A DNA stretch of 64,000 nucleotides from Buttiauxella gaviniae ATCC 51604 (GCF_001654835.1 NZ_LXEP01000022.1:16005-80004), one strand, 5' to 3'; positions 29,806 to 39,778 are shown, numbered from the stretch's first letter. Numbers and translations: made by a program. The notes: generated from the sequence alone by a model not told the origin.

Positions 29806-29831
29806 GGCTATCCTCGAATGCTGATAGCCTT
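29804..29831 (+). promoter_or_regulatory. Hairpin in the corA leader, overlapping the corL stop codon
   Basis: AAGGCTATC pairs with GATAGCCTT over a ten-base loop. The left arm begins inside the corL stop codon, so ribosomes finishing corL would block it. No T run follows, so this is a regulatory structure, not an intrinsic terminator. The rest of the 368-bp uvrD-corA gap (29601-29968) holds the promoter and untranslated leader; nothing else was recognised. Confidence 0.6.
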
Positions 29832-29968
29832 AGTGGTTGTCGGCGACCTCATATCTCGTATATCCCGTCGCAATGAGTCAGACTTTTTAATGGTCTGAAA
29901 CCTAGTTAGTTTCTGTCTGTGTGCCAACCGAACTGTCCCTGATATTTTTTGCATTGGGAGTACCGGTC

Positions 29969-30919
29969 ATGCTGAGCGCATTTCAACTGGAAAACAATCG
30001 TCTGTCCCGTCTTGAATTAGATGAGACCGATAACCTGAGCAATTCTGTTTGGGTTGATTTGGTCGAGCCTGAAGAGAGCGAGCGTCAGCGCGTGCAAACG
30101 GAACTTGGTCAAAGCCTGGCAACCCGCCCGGAACTGGAAGACATCGAAGCATCCGCGCGTTTCTTTGAAGACGAAGACGGTTTGCACATCCACTCATTCT
30201 TCTTTTACGAAGATGCTGACGATCACGCAGGCAACAGCACCGTGGCATTTACCATACGTGAAGGCCGCCTGTTTACGCTGCGTGAGCGTGAATTACCTGC
30301 ATTTCGCCTTTATCGCATGCGTGCCCGCAGCCAGAACATGGTGGACGGCAATGCGTACGAATTACTGCTCGACTTGTTCGAAACCAAAATCGAACAGCTG
30401 GCAGACGAAATCGAAAACATCTATAGCGATCTCGAAAAACTCAGCCGTGTCATTATGGAAGGGCATCAGGGCGATGAATATGACGCCGCACTTTCAACGC
30501 TTGCTGAGCTGGAAGATATCGGCTGGAAAGTCCGTTTGTGTTTGATGGATACCCAGCGCGCCCTGAATTTCCTGGTGCGTAAAGCGCGCTTGCCGAGCGG
30601 TCAGCTTGAGCAGGCACGTGAAATCCTGCGCGATATCGAATCCCTGTTGCCGCACAACGAATCGTTGTTCCAGAAGGTCAACTTCCTGATGCAAGCGGCG
30701 ATGGGCTTTATCAACATCGAGCAGAACCGCATCATCAAGATCTTCTCGGTGGTATCGGTGGTGTTCCTGCCGCCAACACTTGTGGCATCGAGCTACGGGA
30801 TGAACTTTGAGTTTATGCCCGAGTTGAAACTGAGCTTCGGTTACCCGGCGGCGATTATCGTGATGATCCTCGCGGGTCTGGCTCCGTATCTCTACTTCAA
30901 GCGCAAGAACTGGTTGTAA
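29969..30919 (+). CDS. corA: Magnesium/cobalt/nickel transporter CorA
   Basis: Pentameric Mg2+ channel of the inner membrane. ATG 29969 (M-L-S-A-F-Q-L) has GGGAG upstream and gives 316 residues, the E. coli length; an upstream in-frame GTG is not supported. A long acidic cytoplasmic domain ([27 protein letters not shown]) leads to the stalk helix and two C-terminal membrane segments. The signature [11 protein letters not shown], with the GMN selectivity motif, sits between them near 277-287. The C-terminus is the basic YFKRKNWL. A leader with corL precedes it. Confidence 0.98.
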   Translation: MLSAFQLENNRLSRLELDETDNLSNSVWVDLVEPEESERQRVQTELGQSLATRPELEDIEASARFFEDEDGLHIHSFFFYEDADDHAGNSTVAFTIREGRLFTLRERELPAFRLYRMRARSQNMVDGNAYELLLDLFETKIEQLADEIENIYSDLEKLSRVIMEGHQGDEYDAALSTLAELEDIGWKVRLCLMDTQRALNFLVRKARLPSGQLEQAREILRDIESLLPHNESLFQKVNFLMQAAMGFINIEQNRIIKIFSVVSVVFLPPTLVASSYGMNFEFMPELKLSFGYPAAIIVMILAGLAPYLYFKRKNWL

Positions 30920-30931
30920 GATGAAAATGAG

Positions 30932-30956
30932 AAGGGAGCCGATTGGCTCCCTTTTT
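30932..30956 (+). terminator. Intrinsic terminator of corA
   Basis: AAGGGAGCC / GGCTCCCTT stem with loop GATT and a T run. It reaches into the stop codon of the convergent rarD, so the two 3' ends nearly touch. Confidence 0.88.
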
Positions 30957-31869
30957 ACTTCTGCGCGACCGCGCGCGCCGCTATCCGTGAGTTTCGCTGC
31001 GTATAAACCGCATCAAGAATAAACAACGCTAGTGCTGCCCAGATAAAGCCAAACGTCAGCAACTTATCTTTACCGATCACTTCACCGTAGAACGTCACTG
31101 CTAGCAGGAACATCAACGTCGGGCCAATGTACTGGAAGAAACCCAGTGTCGAGAGGCGTAAGCGCGTTGCTGCTGCGGTGAAGCACAGCAATGGAATCGT
31201 TGTTACCACGCCCGCCGCAATCAGCAGTAAATTCAGCGACATCGAGTTTTGCCCCATATGACTGGTTGAACTGTCCGCGATGCCAAACAAATAGATAGCC
31301 GCAATTGGCAATAGCCACAGCGTTTCAACCAGCATGCCGGTTTGTGCATCAACGGCGATTTTCTTACGCACCAGTCCGTAAAACGCGAAGCTAAATGCAA
31401 GGCCAAGAGCGATGATTGGCAGCGAACCGAATGTCCAAAGCTGAACCAGAACACCACAAGCGGCGAGGACCACGGCTACCCACTGCATTCTGCGAAAGCG
31501 CTCACCGAGGAAAATCATCCCCAAAAGCACGTTAACCAGAGGGTTGATGAAATAACCCAGGCTTGCCTCCAGCATGTGATTATTATTCACCGCCCAGATG
31601 AAGAGCAGCCAGTTACCGCCGATGAGCACTGCGGAGAGCGCCATGGCGAATACCTTTTTGCGGTTTTGACAGGATTTCTTCACCTGGGGCCACTGGCGAC
31701 TGAGGCTAATTAACACCAACATAAAGAAGAACGACCAAATCACGCGGTGCGTCAGGATTTCATCAGCCGGAACATAGTGGATTAATTTGAAGTAAGCAGG
31801 CGCGATGCCCCACATAAAGTACGCCGCCAGTGCTAGTAATACGCCCTGACGGGTTTGTTTCGCATCCAT
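30955..31869 (-). CDS. rarD: EamA-family transporter RarD
   Basis: Predicted drug/metabolite superfamily permease; named for a link to chloramphenicol resistance in other bacteria, and its true substrate is not known. The 304 residues form ten hydrophobic segments, two EamA repeats. Conserved segments include GVLLALAAYFMWGIAPAYFKL at the N-terminus, ILTHRVIWSFFFM, and LGFFQYIGPTLMFLLAVTFYGE near 255. It is convergent with corA. In E. coli yigF and yigG lie in between; they are not present here. Confidence 0.93.
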   Translation of the reverse strand: MDAKQTRQGVLLALAAYFMWGIAPAYFKLIHYVPADEILTHRVIWSFFFMLVLISLSRQWPQVKKSCQNRKKVFAMALSAVLIGGNWLLFIWAVNNNHMLEASLGYFINPLVNVLLGMIFLGERFRRMQWVAVVLAACGVLVQLWTFGSLPIIALGLAFSFAFYGLVRKKIAVDAQTGMLVETLWLLPIAAIYLFGIADSSTSHMGQNSMSLNLLLIAAGVVTTIPLLCFTAAATRLRLSTLGFFQYIGPTLMFLLAVTFYGEVIGKDKLLTFGFIWAALALFILDAVYTQRNSRIAARAVAQK

Positions 31870-31920
31870 GAAAAGAACTCGTTGATGAATAGTGTCCTAA
31901 TTGTATCAGCAATAATTACA

Positions 31921-32391
31921 TCACCCCACCATGTAGGTGGCGGTCGCACTGGCGATATGCAATTGATCTTCGTTGTGTAATTCCACGCGTGCTACAGCCA
32001 CTTTGCGGCCTGCACGCAGAAGAGTGCTGCTGGCAGTGAAACGTTGGCCACGCCCTGGGCGCAGGTAATCGACGCGTAAATCGATAGTTCCCATTTTCGA
32101 GAGACGTTGGCGTAGTTCTTCTTCGCTAATACTATCGTGGCGGGTGAGCGTACTGCCCACACAAACCAGGCCTGCCGCCACATCCAGCGATGAGGCGATG
32201 ACACCGCCATGCAAAATACTCTGCGCCCAGTTCCCTACCATCATCGGCTGGTTATTAAAACAAAGCTCGGCGTAATCTTTCTCGTAACGGATAAGCTCCA
32301 GCCCAAGCGCACGGTTAAATGGCATGTGGTAGACAAAAATTTCACCGACCAGTTGTAAAGCGGCTTCCGGGGTCAAAAATGGGGTAGACAT
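31921..32391 (-). CDS. yigI: Hotdog-fold thioesterase-like protein YigI
   Basis: PaaI-type hotdog-fold protein, likely an acyl-CoA thioesterase; I know of no firm substrate. The 156 residues from the ATG at 32391 (M-S-T-P-F-L-T) match E. coli; AGGAACGATCC precedes this start, and an earlier in-frame codon adds only six unrelated residues. The hotdog core includes [31 protein letters not shown], where the HGG turn and the following Asp are typical of the thioesterase active site. Probably co-oriented with rarD downstream. Confidence 0.93.
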   Translation of the reverse strand: MSTPFLTPEAALQLVGEIFVYHMPFNRALGLELIRYEKDYAELCFNNQPMMVGNWAQSILHGGVIASSLDVAAGLVCVGSTLTRHDSISEEELRQRLSKMGTIDLRVDYLRPGRGQRFTASSTLLRAGRKVAVARVELHNEDQLHIASATATYMVG

Positions 32392-32419
32392 GGATCGTTC
32401 CTCGATCAATACAAAATCA

Positions 32420-32546
<127 letters not shown>

Positions 32547-32688
32547 ATGTTAATTAATTGTGTATTTTATGCTTCGCAATCGTTGATTGCTACTTTAAGA
32601 ACTGTAGACCGAGCGTCCAGATTAAGAACTATGTAGAATGTGTCCCTGATAATAATTTGAAACCTTTTCTTTCAGGAGAACACCATTG

Positions 32689-33558
32689 ATGCGCAAGTAT
32701 CTAGGATGGCTGATGGCGGCATGCCTGCTTCCTTCTATGGCTAACGCAGCTGAAGCGACCATAAAGCAAGTGCATGATAAACCGGCTGTGCGTGGCAGCA
32801 TCATTGCGAATATGCTTCTGGAACATGACAATCCGTTCACACTTTACCCGTATGAAACTAACTATCTGATCTATACGGTGACTGATGATCTGAATAAAGA
32901 GGCGATTCGCAGTTATAACTGGTCTGATAATGCCCGCAAAGACGAAGTAAAATTCCAGCTTAGCCTCGCGTTCCCTATCTGGCGCGGTATTCTGGGGCCT
33001 AACTCAGTGTTAGGTGGCTCATATACCCAAAAGTCCTGGTGGCAGTTGTCGAACAGTGGAGAGTCTTCTCCTTTTCGTGAAACCAACTATGAATCGCAGC
33101 TTTTCCTCGGTTTTGCAACGGATGAAACCTTTGCTGGCTGGACATTACGCGACGTTGAGATGGGTTATAACCACGATTCCAATGGTCGTTCAGACCCAAC
33201 GTCTCGCAGCTGGAACCGTTTATACACGCGTCTGATGGCTGAGCACGGTAACTGGATGGTTGAAGTGAAGCCGTGGTATGTAATTGGCAGCACCGAGGAT
33301 AACCCGGATATCACCAAATACCTGGGCTACTACCAGTTGCGCGTTGGCTACCAGTTTGGCGATGCGATTCTGAGTATGAAAGGGCAGTACAACTGGAATA
33401 CCGGCTACGGCGGCGGCGAATTAGGCTTTAGTTATCCGGTCACTAAGCACGTGCGCCTTTATACCCAGCTTTACAGCGGTTACGGTGAGTCATTAATTGA
33501 TTACAACTTTAACCAGACACGCTTCGGTGTCGGCGTTATGCTTAACGATCTGTTCTAA
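32689..33558 (+). CDS. pldA: Outer membrane phospholipase A (OMPLA)
   Basis: Dimeric, calcium-dependent phospholipase A1/A2 of the outer membrane that removes phospholipids misplaced in the outer leaflet. ATG 32689 gives 289 residues, as in E. coli; the codon just before it (TTG) is also in frame. A signal peptide of about 20 residues ends in MANAA. The catalytic Ser-His pair is in YNHDSNGRSDPTSRSWNRLYTR, with the Asn in this same stretch. The rest is a 12-strand barrel ending in a Phe (NDLF), the BAM signal. Confidence 0.97.
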   Translation: MRKYLGWLMAACLLPSMANAAEATIKQVHDKPAVRGSIIANMLLEHDNPFTLYPYETNYLIYTVTDDLNKEAIRSYNWSDNARKDEVKFQLSLAFPIWRGILGPNSVLGGSYTQKSWWQLSNSGESSPFRETNYESQLFLGFATDETFAGWTLRDVEMGYNHDSNGRSDPTSRSWNRLYTRLMAEHGNWMVEVKPWYVIGSTEDNPDITKYLGYYQLRVGYQFGDAILSMKGQYNWNTGYGGGELGFSYPVTKHVRLYTQLYSGYGESLIDYNFNQTRFGVGVMLNDLF

Positions 33559-33588
33559 GAAATTGGCGGTTTTTGTGGTGGGGAAAGC

Positions 33589-35415
33589 GTGACACAGGCG
33601 GAAGTAATTAATCAGGCAGTGCTGGCCAGACAGGTTTTGCAAGATACCTTTGGCTATCAACAGTTCCGCCCAGGTCAGGAAACCATCATCGAAACGGTGC
33701 TGGAGGGGCGCGATTGCCTGGTTGTCATGCCGACAGGCGGTGGCAAATCACTGTGCTATCAAATCCCGGCGCTGGTGTTTGGCGGGCTGACTGTCGTGGT
33801 TTCCCCGCTGATTTCCCTGATGAAAGACCAGGTCGATCAGTTGCTGGCAAACGGCGTTGCCGCCGCGAGCCTTAACTCCACCCAAAATCGCGAACAGCAA
33901 CAAGAAGTGATGGCGGGCTGCCGTACCGGGCAGATTCGCCTGTTATACATCGCGCCGGAACGGTTGATGATGGACAACTTCATCGACCAAATCAGCCAGT
34001 GGCATTTGTCGATGATCGCGGTTGACGAGGCGCACTGTATTTCACAGTGGGGCCACGATTTTCGCCCGGAATATGCCGCATTAGGCCAACTTCGCCAACG
34101 TCTGCCGACGGTGCCATTCATTGCCTTAACTGCTACGGCTGATGACACCACGCGTGCGGACATTGTTCGTCTGCTTGGTTTGCACGACCCGCTGATTCAA
34201 ATCAGCAGTTTTGACCGCCCGAATATCCGCTACATGCTGATGGAGAAGTTTAAACCTCTCGATCAGCTGATGCGCTATGTGCAAGAACAGCGTGGGAAAT
34301 CCGGCATTATTTACTGTGGCAGCCGCGCCAAAGTAGAAGACACAGCTGCGCGTCTGCAAAGTAAAGGTATCAGCGCCGGGGCTTATCACGCCGGGCTTGA
34401 ACATCAGGTGCGTGCGGAAGTGCAGGAAAAATTCCAACGTGATGACTTGCAAATTGTTGTCGCGACCGTAGCATTCGGTATGGGCATCAATAAACCCAAC
34501 GTGCGTTTTGTCGCGCACTTCGACATCCCGCGCAATATCGAATCCTATTACCAGGAAACTGGCCGTGCCGGGCGTGACGGCCTACCTGCGGAAGCAATGC
34601 TATTTTACGATCCGGCCGATATGGCGTGGTTGCGTAAATGCCTCGAAGAAAAACCGGTCGGGCAATTACAGGATATTGAGCGCCATAAACTCAACGCAAT
34701 GGGCGCGTTTGCCGAAGCGCAGACCTGTCGCCGCCTGGTGTTGCTGAATTACTTCGGTGAAGGTCGCCAGCAATCTTGTGGCAACTGCGATGTTTGTCTC
34801 GATCCACCGCGCCGCTACGACGGGCTGGTGGATGCGCAAAAAGCGCTGTCCTGTATTTATCGCGTCAACCAACGCTTTGGTATGGGCTATGTCGTGGAAG
34901 TGCTGCGCGGTGCCAATAACCAGCGTATCCGCGAATTACAGCACGACAAATTACCGGTTTATGGCATTGGCCGCGACCAGACCCACGAGCATTGGGTCAG
35001 CGTTATCCGCCAGTTGATTCACCTCGGTGTGGTGACGCAAAACATCGCCCAACATTCCGCATTGCAGCTCACCGCCGCGGCTCGCCCGTATTTACGTGGC
35101 GAAGAACCCTTAATGCTCGCCGTGCCGCGTATTGTGGCAATCAAATCGAAATCCAGCCCGAAAGTGTTTGGCGGAAACTACGATCGCAAGCTGTTCGCCA
35201 AATTGCGCAAGCTGCGTAAAGCCATTGCCGACGAAGAGAATATCCCGCCGTATGTGGTGTTTAACGACGCGACGCTTATCGAAATGGCCGAACAAATGCC
35301 GATTACGCCGAGTGAAATGCTAGGCGTTAACGGTGTGGGTACGCGTAAACTGGAGCGCTTTGGGCGCGAGTTTATGGCACTTATTCGCAGCCATGTCGAT
35401 GGCGAAGATGAGTAG
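33589..35415 (+). CDS. recQ: ATP-dependent DNA helicase RecQ
   Basis: SF2 3'-5' DNA helicase of the RecF recombination pathway. The 608 residues (609 in E. coli) have Walker A MPTGGGKSLCYQ near 50, DEAH-type motif VDEAHCISQWGHDFRPEY near 145, TATAD, motif V VATVAFGMGINKPNVRFV and motif VI QETGRAGRDGLP near 325. A zinc site follows (CRRLVLLNYFGEG...CGNCDVC), then the winged helix and a C-terminal HRDC domain (LFAKLRKLRKAIADEENIPPYVVF). The start codon is GTG 33589, after a GGGGAAAGC ribosome site, 30 bases after pldA. Confidence 0.97.
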   Translation: MTQAEVINQAVLARQVLQDTFGYQQFRPGQETIIETVLEGRDCLVVMPTGGGKSLCYQIPALVFGGLTVVVSPLISLMKDQVDQLLANGVAAASLNSTQNREQQQEVMAGCRTGQIRLLYIAPERLMMDNFIDQISQWHLSMIAVDEAHCISQWGHDFRPEYAALGQLRQRLPTVPFIALTATADDTTRADIVRLLGLHDPLIQISSFDRPNIRYMLMEKFKPLDQLMRYVQEQRGKSGIIYCGSRAKVEDTAARLQSKGISAGAYHAGLEHQVRAEVQEKFQRDDLQIVVATVAFGMGINKPNVRFVAHFDIPRNIESYYQETGRAGRDGLPAEAMLFYDPADMAWLRKCLEEKPVGQLQDIERHKLNAMGAFAEAQTCRRLVLLNYFGEGRQQSCGNCDVCLDPPRRYDGLVDAQKALSCIYRVNQRFGMGYVVEVLRGANNQRIRELQHDKLPVYGIGRDQTHEHWVSVIRQLIHLGVVTQNIAQHSALQLTAAARPYLRGEEPLMLAVPRIVAIKSKSSPKVFGGNYDRKLFAKLRKLRKAIADEENIPPYVVFNDATLIEMAEQMPITPSEMLGVNGVGTRKLERFGREFMALIRSHVDGEDE

Positions 35416-35479
35416 TAGCCAGTCTTTGCTGCAACTCGTATAGTTATTCCCCAACTAATAATCTAGCGAGTTAATTCCT

Positions 35480-36103
35480 ATGTTGATGCTATTTATGACC
35501 GTGGCGGTTCTGCATATTGTCGCTCTGGTTACGCCTGGTCCGGATTTCTTTTTTGTCTCGCAGACAGCCGTTAGCCGTTCCCGAAAAGAAGCCATGATGG
35601 GCGTGCTGGGTATTACCGGCGGCGTGATGGTCTGGTCTGGCGTGGCGCTGCTCGGCCTTAACCTGATCCTCGAAAAAATGGCGTGGCTACACAGCATTAT
35701 TATGGTCGGCGGTGGCTTGTATCTGTGCTGGATGGGTTATCAGATGCTGCGCAGCGCATTGAAAAAAGAAACGGTTAAGCCGACTGAAGAGGTCAGTGTT
35801 GAGCTGGCTCGCAGTGGACGCAGCTTCCTGAAGGGCCTGTTGACCAATCTCTCGAATCCAAAAGCTATCATTTATTTCGGCAGCGTGTTTTCACTGTTTG
35901 TCAGTAATGATGTTGGCAGCGCCGAGCGTTGGGGATTATTCGTCATGATTGCTCTGGAAACCTTCGTCTGGTTTACCGTGGTTGCCAGCCTGTTCGCATT
36001 GCCGCAAATGCGCCGGGGTTACCAGCGCCTTGCGAAATGGATTGATGGTGTTGCCGGTGTTTTGTTTGCCGGATTCGGCATCCACCTGATCATCTCCCGA
36101 TAA
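35480..36103 (+). CDS. rhtC: Threonine export protein RhtC
   Basis: LysE/Rht-family inner-membrane exporter of threonine. The 207 residues have five to six membrane segments and the family signature MTVAVLHIVALVTPGPDFFFV at the N-terminus, with GPDF followed by VSRSRKEAMMGVLGITGG. Further conserved are GGGLYLCWMGYQML and LLTNLSNPKAIIYFGSVFS. It is convergent with rhtB, its paralogue; an ERIC element separates the two 3' ends. Confidence 0.95.
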   Translation: MLMLFMTVAVLHIVALVTPGPDFFFVSQTAVSRSRKEAMMGVLGITGGVMVWSGVALLGLNLILEKMAWLHSIIMVGGGLYLCWMGYQMLRSALKKETVKPTEEVSVELARSGRSFLKGLLTNLSNPKAIIYFGSVFSLFVSNDVGSAERWGLFVMIALETFVWFTVVASLFALPQMRRGYQRLAKWIDGVAGVLFAGFGIHLIISR

Positions 36104-36116
36104 TCCTTCCTTATAA

Positions 36117-36239
36117 ACCCAAAATAATTCGAGTTGCAGGTAGGCGGCAAGGGAGCAAATCCCCAGGAGCTTACTTGAGTAAGTGACTGGGGTTTGTGAG
36201 TGCAGCCAACACCCCTGCAACTTGAAGTATGACGGGTAT
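36117..36239. repeat. ERIC element between rhtC and rhtB
   Basis: About 123 bp. It carries the classical core AATCCCCAGGAGCTTACTTG and AGTAAGTGACTGGGG, with terminal arms CCCAAAATAATTCGAGTTGC and CTGCAACTTGAAGTATGACG. Its right edge runs into the rhtB stop codon. Confidence 0.93.
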
Positions 36240-36856
36240 TACTGGCGTGCTCCCGCAAGGAGTGCGCCAACCAACATAAACAGCGAACCAAATACGCGGT
36301 TCAACGCTTTCATCTGCTTTGGTCCTTTAATCCAGCCTGCAATACGTGTTGCAAGCCCCGCATAGCCAATCATCACAATAATATCCACCACTACAGTCGT
36401 CACACCGAGCACTAAATACTGCAACGCCTGTGGCTGGTGCGGTGAGATAAACTGCGGGAAAAGTGCAGCAAGAAAGACGATGCTTTTTGGGTTCGTCAGG
36501 TTCACAAAAATCGCGCGCTTAAACAGACGGCTGCGTGGTTGGGTGGTTGCCAGAGTATTCAAGTCCAGCGCACCCGCGGCACGCCATTGCTGAATACCAA
36601 GCCAGACAAGATAAGCGGCACCCGCCCATTTCAAAATTTCAAAAGCCAGCAATGAGTGTGAGAACAGCGCACCCAGGCCAATCCCAACCAGCACGATATG
36701 AATCGCAAGCCCCGTTTGCAGCCCGGCAATCGACGCGGCAGCTCCCCGATAGCCGTGGCTAATGGCGGTGGTCATGGTATTAATTGCCCCGGAACCGGGT
36801 GACAGACTCAGAATTATTGTGGTCACGAGATAGGTTAACCACCACTCAACACTCAT
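36239..36856 (-). CDS. rhtB: Homoserine/homoserine lactone export protein RhtB
   Basis: Rht-family exporter for homoserine and related amino acids. The 205 residues start [28 protein letters not shown], where SPGSG takes the place of the GPDF-type motif. Conserved [17 protein letters not shown] lies near 118-134. The C-terminus [11 protein letters not shown] is one residue shorter than the E. coli protein; its stop codon (TAA) lies at the junction with the ERIC element. Divergent from pldB. Confidence 0.95.
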   Translation of the reverse strand: MSVEWWLTYLVTTIILSLSPGSGAINTMTTAISHGYRGAAASIAGLQTGLAIHIVLVGIGLGALFSHSLLAFEILKWAGAAYLVWLGIQQWRAAGALDLNTLATTQPRSRLFKRAIFVNLTNPKSIVFLAALFPQFISPHQPQALQYLVLGVTTVVVDIIVMIGYAGLATRIAGWIKGPKQMKALNRVFGSLFMLVGALLAGARQ

Positions 36857-36935
36857 GTGAAATTCCCTGATCGAACACTTTTATGCCACAATACGCTATT
36901 GTTGATGAGCGTGCTACGAATCACAAAAAAGCGAT

Positions 36936-37928
36936 ATGACTCAGCATAAAAATGGATGGTCAAACAGGGAAAACGCCTTTGCGGCTTTCACCACCGGTCC
37001 TCTGATGGACTTCTGGCGGCAGCGCGAAGAGTGTGAATTTTCAGGCGTCGACGAAGTGCCGGTACGCTATGTACGCTTTCGCGCGCAGGATCACGATAGG
37101 GTCATTGCCGTTTGCCCTGGCCGGATCGAAAGTTACGTCAAATATGCCGAACTGGCTTATGACCTTTTCCATTGTGGGTTCGATATTTTAATCATCGACC
37201 ACCGTGGGCAAGGGCGTTCCGGGCGCATGCTTTCGGACTCACATCGCGGCCATGTGGCGAAATTTAGCGACTATGTCGACGACTTTGACCGCTTTTATCA
37301 GCACGAAGTCGCCAACGGCCCCTGGAGAAAACGCTACGCGTTAGCGCATTCCATGGGTGGCGCGATAATTACGCTGTGGCTTGAGAAAAACTCACAATGC
37401 TTTGATGCAGTTGCACTGTGTGCGCCGATGTTTGGTATTGCCTTGCGCTGGCCTGACTGGATGGTGCGCCATATTCTTGATTGGGCGGAAGGCCATCAGC
37501 GTATTCGTGAGGGTTATGCAATCGGAACAGGCCGCTGGCGTGCATTACCATTTAGCGTTAATGTCCTGACCCATAGTCGTGAACGTTACCGCCGCAACCT
37601 GCGTTTTTATGCTGATGAGCCAGCATTGCGGTTGGGTGGGCCAACGAATCACTGGGTAAGAGAAGGGATACTCGCAGGAGAACAGGTTTTAGCAGGAGCC
37701 ACTGCTATCACCACGCCGATTTTTATCCTGCAGGCAGAAGAGGAGCGCGTCGTAGATAACCGAGCGCATGACCAATTCTGTGAGATTCGCGCCGCGGCGG
37801 GCCACCCTTGTGAGGGGGAAACACCTTACGTCATAAACGGTGCGTATCATGAGATCCTGTTCGAAAAGGACGATATGCGGACCGAAGCGCTGAATGCCGT
37901 CATCGCCTTTTTTGACAGGCATAATTAA
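36936..37928 (+). CDS. pldB: Lysophospholipase L2
   Basis: Alpha/beta-hydrolase of the inner membrane that degrades lysophospholipids. The 330 residues show the nucleophile elbow AHSMGGAIITLW (Ser near 133), an upstream oxyanion region LIIDHRGQGRSGRM near 87, the acid in ILQAEEERVVDNRAHDQF near 270, and catalytic His in NGAYHEILFEKDDMR near 305. It stands divergent to rhtB across 79 bases, and 31 bases upstream of yigL, so the two may be co-transcribed. Confidence 0.93.
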   Translation: MTQHKNGWSNRENAFAAFTTGPLMDFWRQREECEFSGVDEVPVRYVRFRAQDHDRVIAVCPGRIESYVKYAELAYDLFHCGFDILIIDHRGQGRSGRMLSDSHRGHVAKFSDYVDDFDRFYQHEVANGPWRKRYALAHSMGGAIITLWLEKNSQCFDAVALCAPMFGIALRWPDWMVRHILDWAEGHQRIREGYAIGTGRWRALPFSVNVLTHSRERYRRNLRFYADEPALRLGGPTNHWVREGILAGEQVLAGATAITTPIFILQAEEERVVDNRAHDQFCEIRAAAGHPCEGETPYVINGAYHEILFEKDDMRTEALNAVIAFFDRHN

Positions 37929-37959
37929 TCTGAATTTAACACCAGAGGTTCCAAATCCT

Positions 37960-38766
37960 ATGTACCATGTCGTTGCGTCTGACTTAGATGGCACGTTGCT
38001 GTCCCCTGATCACACTCTCTCCCCGTATGCTAAAGAAACGCTGAAATTGCTCACCGCTGAAGGTGTTCATTTCGTCTTTGCAACGGGTCGCCACCATATC
38101 GACGTGGGGCAAATCCGCGATAACCTCGAAATCAAAGCCTACATGATCACCTCAAACGGTGCGCGTGTGCATGATACTGACGGTAACCTGGTGTTCAGCC
38201 ACGATCTTGACCATGACATCGCTCAGGATCTGTTTGGTGTGGTGCATACCAATCAAGATATCGTGACCAACGTCTACCGTGGCGACCAGTGGTTTATGAA
38301 CCGTCACCGCCCGGAAGAGATGAAATATTTCAAAGAAGCGGTGTTCAATTACACCCTGTTTGAACCAGGCTTGCTGGAAGCCGATGGCGTCAGCAAAGTG
38401 TTCTTCACCTGTGATTCACATGAAAAACTCCTGCCGCTTGAGCAAGCGTTGCTCGCTCGCTGGGGCGACCGCGTGAATGTGAGTTTCTCCACGCTGACTT
38501 GCCTGGAAGTGATGGCGGGCGGCGTATCGAAAGGTCACGCGCTGGAAGCGGTATCCAAAGCGATGGGCTACGGCCTGAAAGACTGCATTTCCTTTGGTGA
38601 CGGCATGAATGACGCGGAAATGCTTAGCATGGCGGGTAAAGGCTGCATCATGGGCAACGCTCACCAGCGCCTGAAAGACTTACTGCCAGAGCTTGAAGTC
38701 ATCGGCACCAACGGTGATAACGCGGTTCCGCATTACCTGCGCAAAATGTTCCTCGGCAAAGACTGA
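37960..38766 (+). CDS. yigL: HAD-family sugar/pyridoxal phosphatase YigL
   Basis: Cof-type HAD phosphatase. The E. coli homologue acts on pyridoxal phosphate and sugar phosphates and helps survival under glucose-phosphate stress through SgrS. ATG 37960 (M-Y-H-V-V-A-S-D-L-D-G-T) has AGAGGT upstream and gives 268 residues, near 266 in E. coli. Motif I is ASDLDGTLL at 6-14, motif II ITSNGAR near 62, motif III K in GVSKGHALEAV near 188 and motif IV SFGDGMNDAEML near 211. The hairpin 38777-38803 after the stop lacks a T run. Confidence 0.94.
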   Translation: MYHVVASDLDGTLLSPDHTLSPYAKETLKLLTAEGVHFVFATGRHHIDVGQIRDNLEIKAYMITSNGARVHDTDGNLVFSHDLDHDIAQDLFGVVHTNQDIVTNVYRGDQWFMNRHRPEEMKYFKEAVFNYTLFEPGLLEADGVSKVFFTCDSHEKLLPLEQALLARWGDRVNVSFSTLTCLEVMAGGVSKGHALEAVSKAMGYGLKDCISFGDGMNDAEMLSMAGKGCIMGNAHQRLKDLLPELEVIGTNGDNAVPHYLRKMFLGKD

Positions 38767-38878
38767 TTCGTGATAAACGAGTGGTGAACTAATCACCACT
38801 CGTCAACCAAATAGTTCAACTTCTGCACATTCCCTTCGCTACAATGAAGCATTAATCTCCCGTAGTAGAGACTTCATC

Positions 38879-39778
38879 GTGCCGTTACTGATCATCACCA
38901 CTATTCTGTGGGCCTTCTCTTTTAGCCTGATTGGCGAATACCTTGCCGGGCATGTCGACAGCTACTTTTCAGTGCTGATGCGCGTCGGGCTGGCGGCGAT
39001 AGTGTTCCTGCCTTTCCTGCGCTTTAAAGGCTACAGCGCGAAAACATTGCTGCTGTATATGCTGGTGGGCGCACTGCAACTCGGCGTGATGTACCTGTTT
39101 AGCTTCCAGGCGTATCTCTACCTCACCGTTTCAGAATTCCTGCTGTTTACGGTAATGACGCCGCTTTACGTTACGCTGATTTATGACTTGATCAGCGGCA
39201 ACAAGCTACGTTGGGGCTACGCATTGAGTGCCGGGCTTGCCGTGGTTGGTGCGGCGATTATTCGCTACGACAAAGTGAGCGATCACTTCTGGATTGGTCT
39301 GATGCTGGTTCAGGCGGCAAACATCTGCTTCGCCATCGGTATGGTGGGCTACAAACGGTTGATGGAAACGCGTCCGATGCCGCAACGTTGCGCATTTTCG
39401 TGGTTCTACCTCGGGGCGGCAGTCGTGGCTGTAACAGCCTGGTTTGCGTTGGGGAATCCGCACAAACTGCCGACTACTCATCTGCAATGGGGCATTCTGG
39501 TGTGGCTTGGTGTGGTGGCTTCCGGGCTGGGCTACTTTATGTGGAACTATGGCGCCACGCAGGTGGATGCGGGCACGCTTGGTATCATGAACAACGTGCA
39601 TGTTCCGGCGGGGCTGCTGGTTAACCTTGCCATCTGGCAAGAACAGCCTCACTGGCCGAGTTTTATTATTGGTGGGTCGGTGATAATGGCTTCGCTATGG
39701 GTACATCGCCATTGGGTCGCTCCGCGTTCTTCACAAACGGCAGATGCTCGCAAGCGTGTGAACGCGTCGAGCGAATAA
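38879..39778 (+). CDS. yigM: EamA-family transporter YigM (biotin transporter BioP)
   Basis: Inner-membrane permease of the drug/metabolite superfamily; genetic work in E. coli identified it as the biotin importer. The 299 residues hold ten hydrophobic segments (two EamA repeats), with [30 protein letters not shown] at the N-terminus shortened here to its core [16 protein letters not shown], and [18 protein letters not shown] near 222. Translation starts at GTG 38879. The last 113 bases overlap the 3' end of metR on the other strand. Confidence 0.93.
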   Translation: MPLLIITTILWAFSFSLIGEYLAGHVDSYFSVLMRVGLAAIVFLPFLRFKGYSAKTLLLYMLVGALQLGVMYLFSFQAYLYLTVSEFLLFTVMTPLYVTLIYDLISGNKLRWGYALSAGLAVVGAAIIRYDKVSDHFWIGLMLVQAANICFAIGMVGYKRLMETRPMPQRCAFSWFYLGAAVVAVTAWFALGNPHKLPTTHLQWGILVWLGVVASGLGYFMWNYGATQVDAGTLGIMNNVHVPAGLLVNLAIWQEQPHWPSFIIGGSVIMASLWVHRHWVAPRSSQTADARKRVNASSE

